Below are positions 61,898 through 64,000 of a stretch of DNA of 64,000 nucleotides, in pieces (position 1 is the stretch's first letter; each line of letters starts with the position of its first letter). A program made the position numbers and the translations under genes. This DNA is from Gammaproteobacteria bacterium. Lineage in GTDB: Bacteria > Pseudomonadota > Gammaproteobacteria > Competibacterales > Competibacteraceae. The notes under the pieces were generated by a model. That model was not told the DNA's origin. It ran no database searches and saw only the letters and a program-made list of their open reading frames with translations. Location of the stretch: assembly GCA_024234995.1 (NCBI GenBank), contig JACKNF010000001.1:62001-126000 (forward strand). The letters are read 5' to 3'.

Positions 61898-63096
61898 GCC
61901 GGGGGTTGATCAGGATTGGAGCCCTCGCGGGGTTGCTGGCGATGGGCGGGTGTGGCGGTGACGATAGCGGCGATAATAGCAGCGCACCGCCGCAAGAACT
62001 GCCGCGTTCAGGTTACTCATGGTCTTTGCCGCCAGGTTTTCCCACGCCCCAGGAATTTGCGGAAAATCCGCTGTCCGATGCCAAAGTAGAACTGGGGCGC
62101 CATTTGTTCTATGACGCACGCCTATCAATCAACCAAACGACATCTTGCGCGTCCTGTCACCTGCCGGCACGGGCGTTTGCCGATGGTCGCGTTACCGCCG
62201 TTGGGGCGACCGGCCAGGTTCATCCGCGCAACGCCATGAGCTTGACCAATGTGGTGTATAACGCGACCTTCGATTGGGCCAATCCGGTACTGACTACGCT
62301 GCATCAACAGGCGCTCACCCCGATGTTCAACGAATTTCCGGTCGAACTCGGTTGGACTGATCACGAAGCGGAGATTCTTGATCGCCTGCGCTATGATCCG
62401 TTGTATCAGGACTTGTTTGCAGCAGCTTATCCTGACGCCACGGACCGCTTTACTGCGGACCAGGTCGCCAAAGGTGTTGCCGCCTTTGTTTCCACGCTGA
62501 TTTCTGGAAACTCCGCCTATGACCAGTCCACGCTTCAAGGAAACCGCGATGCCATGAGCGAAGCAGCCCGGCGCGGCCAGGAGTTATTTTTCTCCGAACG
62601 TATGGAATGCTTCCATTGTCACGGCGGCTTCAATTTCAGCCAGTCCGTGAATCATTCCGGCACAACGCTGCCGCAGGCCGAGTTTCATAACAACGGTCTC
62701 TACAACATTGGCGGTGCCGGGGATTATCCGCTGGGCAACCGGGGTTTGTGGGAGTTCACTCAGCAGCCTGCTGATATGGGCCGGTTTCGCGCTCCGACTT
62801 TGCGCAATATTGAACTAACCGCACCCTATATGCATGACGGTTCCATGGCTACCTTAGAGGAGGTGATTGATCACTATGCCCGTGGCGGGCGGCTGGTCCG
62901 CGAAGGACCGCTGGCCGGTGATGGCGCCTTGAATCCGTTTAAAAGCGAACTGATGCCGGCAAGTTTCTCACTGACCGATCAGGAGAAACTGGATATTATC
63001 GCATTCCTCAAGAGTCTAACCGACTGGAACTTTCTCTGTAACGCGCGTTTCGCTGACCCGTTTGGCAACTTTGAACGTCATTCCGGTTGTTATTAA
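61894..63096 (+). CDS. mbnH: MbnH-family di-heme peroxidase (MauG-like)
   Basis: This 400-residue lipoprotein (LLAMGGCGGDDS) has two c-type heme motifs, CASCHLPA and CFHCHGG, and the conserved tail APTLRNIELTAPYMHDGS. The family (MauG/BthA relatives) forms high-valent iron to oxidise a partner tryptophan; MbnH acts on MbnP. ATGA overlap with mbnP shows translational coupling. It is the modifying enzyme of the cluster. Confidence 0.9.
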   Translation: MSRGLIRIGALAGLLAMGGCGGDDSGDNSSAPPQELPRSGYSWSLPPGFPTPQEFAENPLSDAKVELGRHLFYDARLSINQTTSCASCHLPARAFADGRVTAVGATGQVHPRNAMSLTNVVYNATFDWANPVLTTLHQQALTPMFNEFPVELGWTDHEAEILDRLRYDPLYQDLFAAAYPDATDRFTADQVAKGVAAFVSTLISGNSAYDQSTLQGNRDAMSEAARRGQELFFSERMECFHCHGGFNFSQSVNHSGTTLPQAEFHNNGLYNIGGAGDYPLGNRGLWEFTQQPADMGRFRAPTLRNIELTAPYMHDGSMATLEEVIDHYARGGRLVREGPLAGDGALNPFKSELMPASFSLTDQEKLDIIAFLKSLTDWNFLCNARFADPFGNFERHSGCY

Positions 63097-63121
63097 ACTT
63101 GAAGGTTGTGAGGCATAGAAA

Positions 63122-63607
63122 ATGAAATTTTGGATTCACCTGCAACGGTTTTTCTCTTATTTTTCAGTTCTTATGGTGTTTTTATTGATGAGCTGGCCAG
63201 CCTGGGTCGATGCTCATGGCTATAAACTGAGTGATATAACGGTCACTCATCCCTGGGCTACCCCGGCGCACAGGAGTGCCGACGGGAAGGGCTATCTATC
63301 GCTAAGAAACAAAGGCCAAAAACCGGATCAACTGCTTTCCGCTACAGCAGAGGTAGCGGCACGGGTTGAGTTGTACAGTGCAATTCAGGACGATAATGTG
63401 CTGAAAATACGCCCGGTCGATGCTCTTGAAATTCCTGCAGGAAAAACCGTCCGCTTGAAGCCGGGTAAATCGCACTTGATGTTAATTGGCTTGAAGAAGC
63501 CATTGGAGGATGGGCAGCACTTTCCCGTTGTTCTTCAGTTCCAGCATGCTGGGACTGTCACGGTAGACATGTTCGTACAGATGAATGCTGATGAATCGAT
63601 CTACTGA
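63122..63607 (+). CDS. PCuAC-like periplasmic copper chaperone with altered ligands
   Basis: This 161-residue exported protein (signal FSVLMVFLLMSWPAWVDA) has the PCuAC fold pattern (VTHPWATPA, PVDALEIPAGKTVRLKPG). In the standard copper site H-x10-M-x21-H-x-M, the first His/Met appear as VELY and LKIR, while the second HxM is kept (SHLML). Cu(I) binding may therefore be weakened or changed. It lies 25 bp after mbnH, so it probably belongs to the same copper operon. Confidence 0.85.
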   Translation: MKFWIHLQRFFSYFSVLMVFLLMSWPAWVDAHGYKLSDITVTHPWATPAHRSADGKGYLSLRNKGQKPDQLLSATAEVAARVELYSAIQDDNVLKIRPVDALEIPAGKTVRLKPGKSHLMLIGLKKPLEDGQHFPVVLQFQHAGTVTVDMFVQMNADESIY

Positions 63608-63678
63608 TGCGCAACGGGAAACGCCAGGATCAAACACCTGGCGCGCCGTTTCATGCTGATCGGCCTGGAGCAAATGCC

Positions 63679-64000
63679 CTATTTATAATAACCAACCCCG
63701 CAAATCTGATCGCCGATTTTTGTGATAAAGGCAGATTTTTCAGCGGGTTCGTTTTCACCTGGACGTGGAAACTTATATGAGACTTCCTTGAACTCGCCTT
63801 CGGTTGCCACGGCGAAGAATTCCTTGCCGTATTCCTTGCTGTCCACGTCTTTGGATTTCTTTATGTTCACGCTTCCAACGCGGTTAGCTTTAGCGCCGTG
63901 TGCTGTTGTAATGCCGGTCGTCGCATCGGCGCAAAATACATAGAGATCACGGTCTTTAAAGCCACTTTCTCCGTTGGTAAACATCTCCAGCGCTGCGGCT
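63679..64000 (-). CDS. Cache-domain protein (partial at window edge)
   Basis: Only the 3' part is in the window; the frame stays open through 64000. The residues read AALEMFTNGESGFKDRDLYVFC and continue to EFKEVSYKFPRPGENEP and IGDQICGVGYYK, typical of small single-Cache periplasmic proteins (about 150-170 residues). Cache domains bind small ligands. The usual AHPN loop is TTAHGAK here. The stop is TAG at 63679-63681. Orientation is towards the PCuAC-like gene. Confidence 0.8.
   Translation of the reverse strand, partial: AAALEMFTNGESGFKDRDLYVFCADATTGITTAHGAKANRVGSVNIKKSKDVDSKEYGKEFFAVATEGEFKEVSYKFPRPGENEPAEKSAFITKIGDQICGVGYYK

Noticed and set aside
60962..63096. Complete methanobactin operon
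   Set aside because: No precursor peptide, mbnB, mbnC or mbnT is visible in the window.
1..64000. tRNA, rRNA, insertion sequences, prophage
   Set aside because: No tRNA-like cloverleaf, rRNA signature, transposase or phage structural gene was recognised on either strand.

Overview
The window looks like a chromosomal segment of a gammaproteobacterium with moderate-to-high G+C. Supporting signs are the dksA-gluQ pair, purF-metZ linkage, a class II pyrC, AcnB, a sucA-sucB-lpdA operon, a RegB/RegA redox two-component pair and MoaB. A GTP-dependent PEP carboxykinase and a malonyl-CoA decarboxylase suggest flexible carbon metabolism, as in environmental relatives (for example polymer-storing or sulfur/methane-cycle lineages). 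I cannot name a genus. I saw no rRNA, tRNA, insertion sequence, phage or CRISPR array.

Layout. 1-2.2 kb: end of purF, metZ and a HAD phosphatase, co-directional. 2.2-9.2 kb: an SDR oxidoreductase, then the 2-oxoglutarate dehydrogenase operon sucA-sucB-lpdA on the minus strand. 9.5-13.6 kb: dksA, gluQ and a convergent P-type cation ATPase. 14.2-22.4 kb: a four-gene sensory unit with a periplasmic binding protein, a tripartite hybrid histidine kinase, a REC-PAS-GGDEF-EAL protein and a TonB-dependent receptor. 22.4-30 kb: pyrC, argG with a 41-residue basic protein, pckG, acnB. 30-35 kb: a DegP-type protease, then an HPr-kinase-related cassette: nucleotidyltransferase, Tat-signal mini-protein, PqqD-like protein, HprK-like kinase, plus a thioredoxin-like protein. 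35-42 kb: minus-strand run moaB, SWIM-finger protein, giant helical protein, patatin, purU. 42-45 kb: hsp20, a DnaJ-type co-chaperone, degQ. 45-53 kb: a seven-gene minus-strand operon of mostly unknown envelope proteins (two DUF4139 paralogues, a SrfA-like membrane protein, an EipA-like secreted protein, an orphan TAXI binding protein, a proline-rich membrane protein). 53-58 kb: a GspE-type ATPase with c-di-GMP-binding MshEN motifs, an HDOD protein, malonyl-CoA decarboxylase. 58-60 kb: regB-regA. 60-64 kb: a copper-linked group (FixH-like protein, MbnP, MbnH, PCuAC-like) and the end of a Cache-domain gene.

Connections. The central metabolism genes (sucAB-lpd, acnB, pckG) form a TCA/gluconeogenesis theme. 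A c-di-GMP theme links the GGDEF-EAL regulator to the MshEN ATPase. Two near-consensus RegA boxes, one upstream of regB and one between the FixH-like gene and mbnP, suggest that redox signalling controls the copper cluster. The best candidates for undescribed biology are the HprK-related cassette (31.5-34.5 kb) and the seven-gene envelope operon (45.2-53.3 kb).
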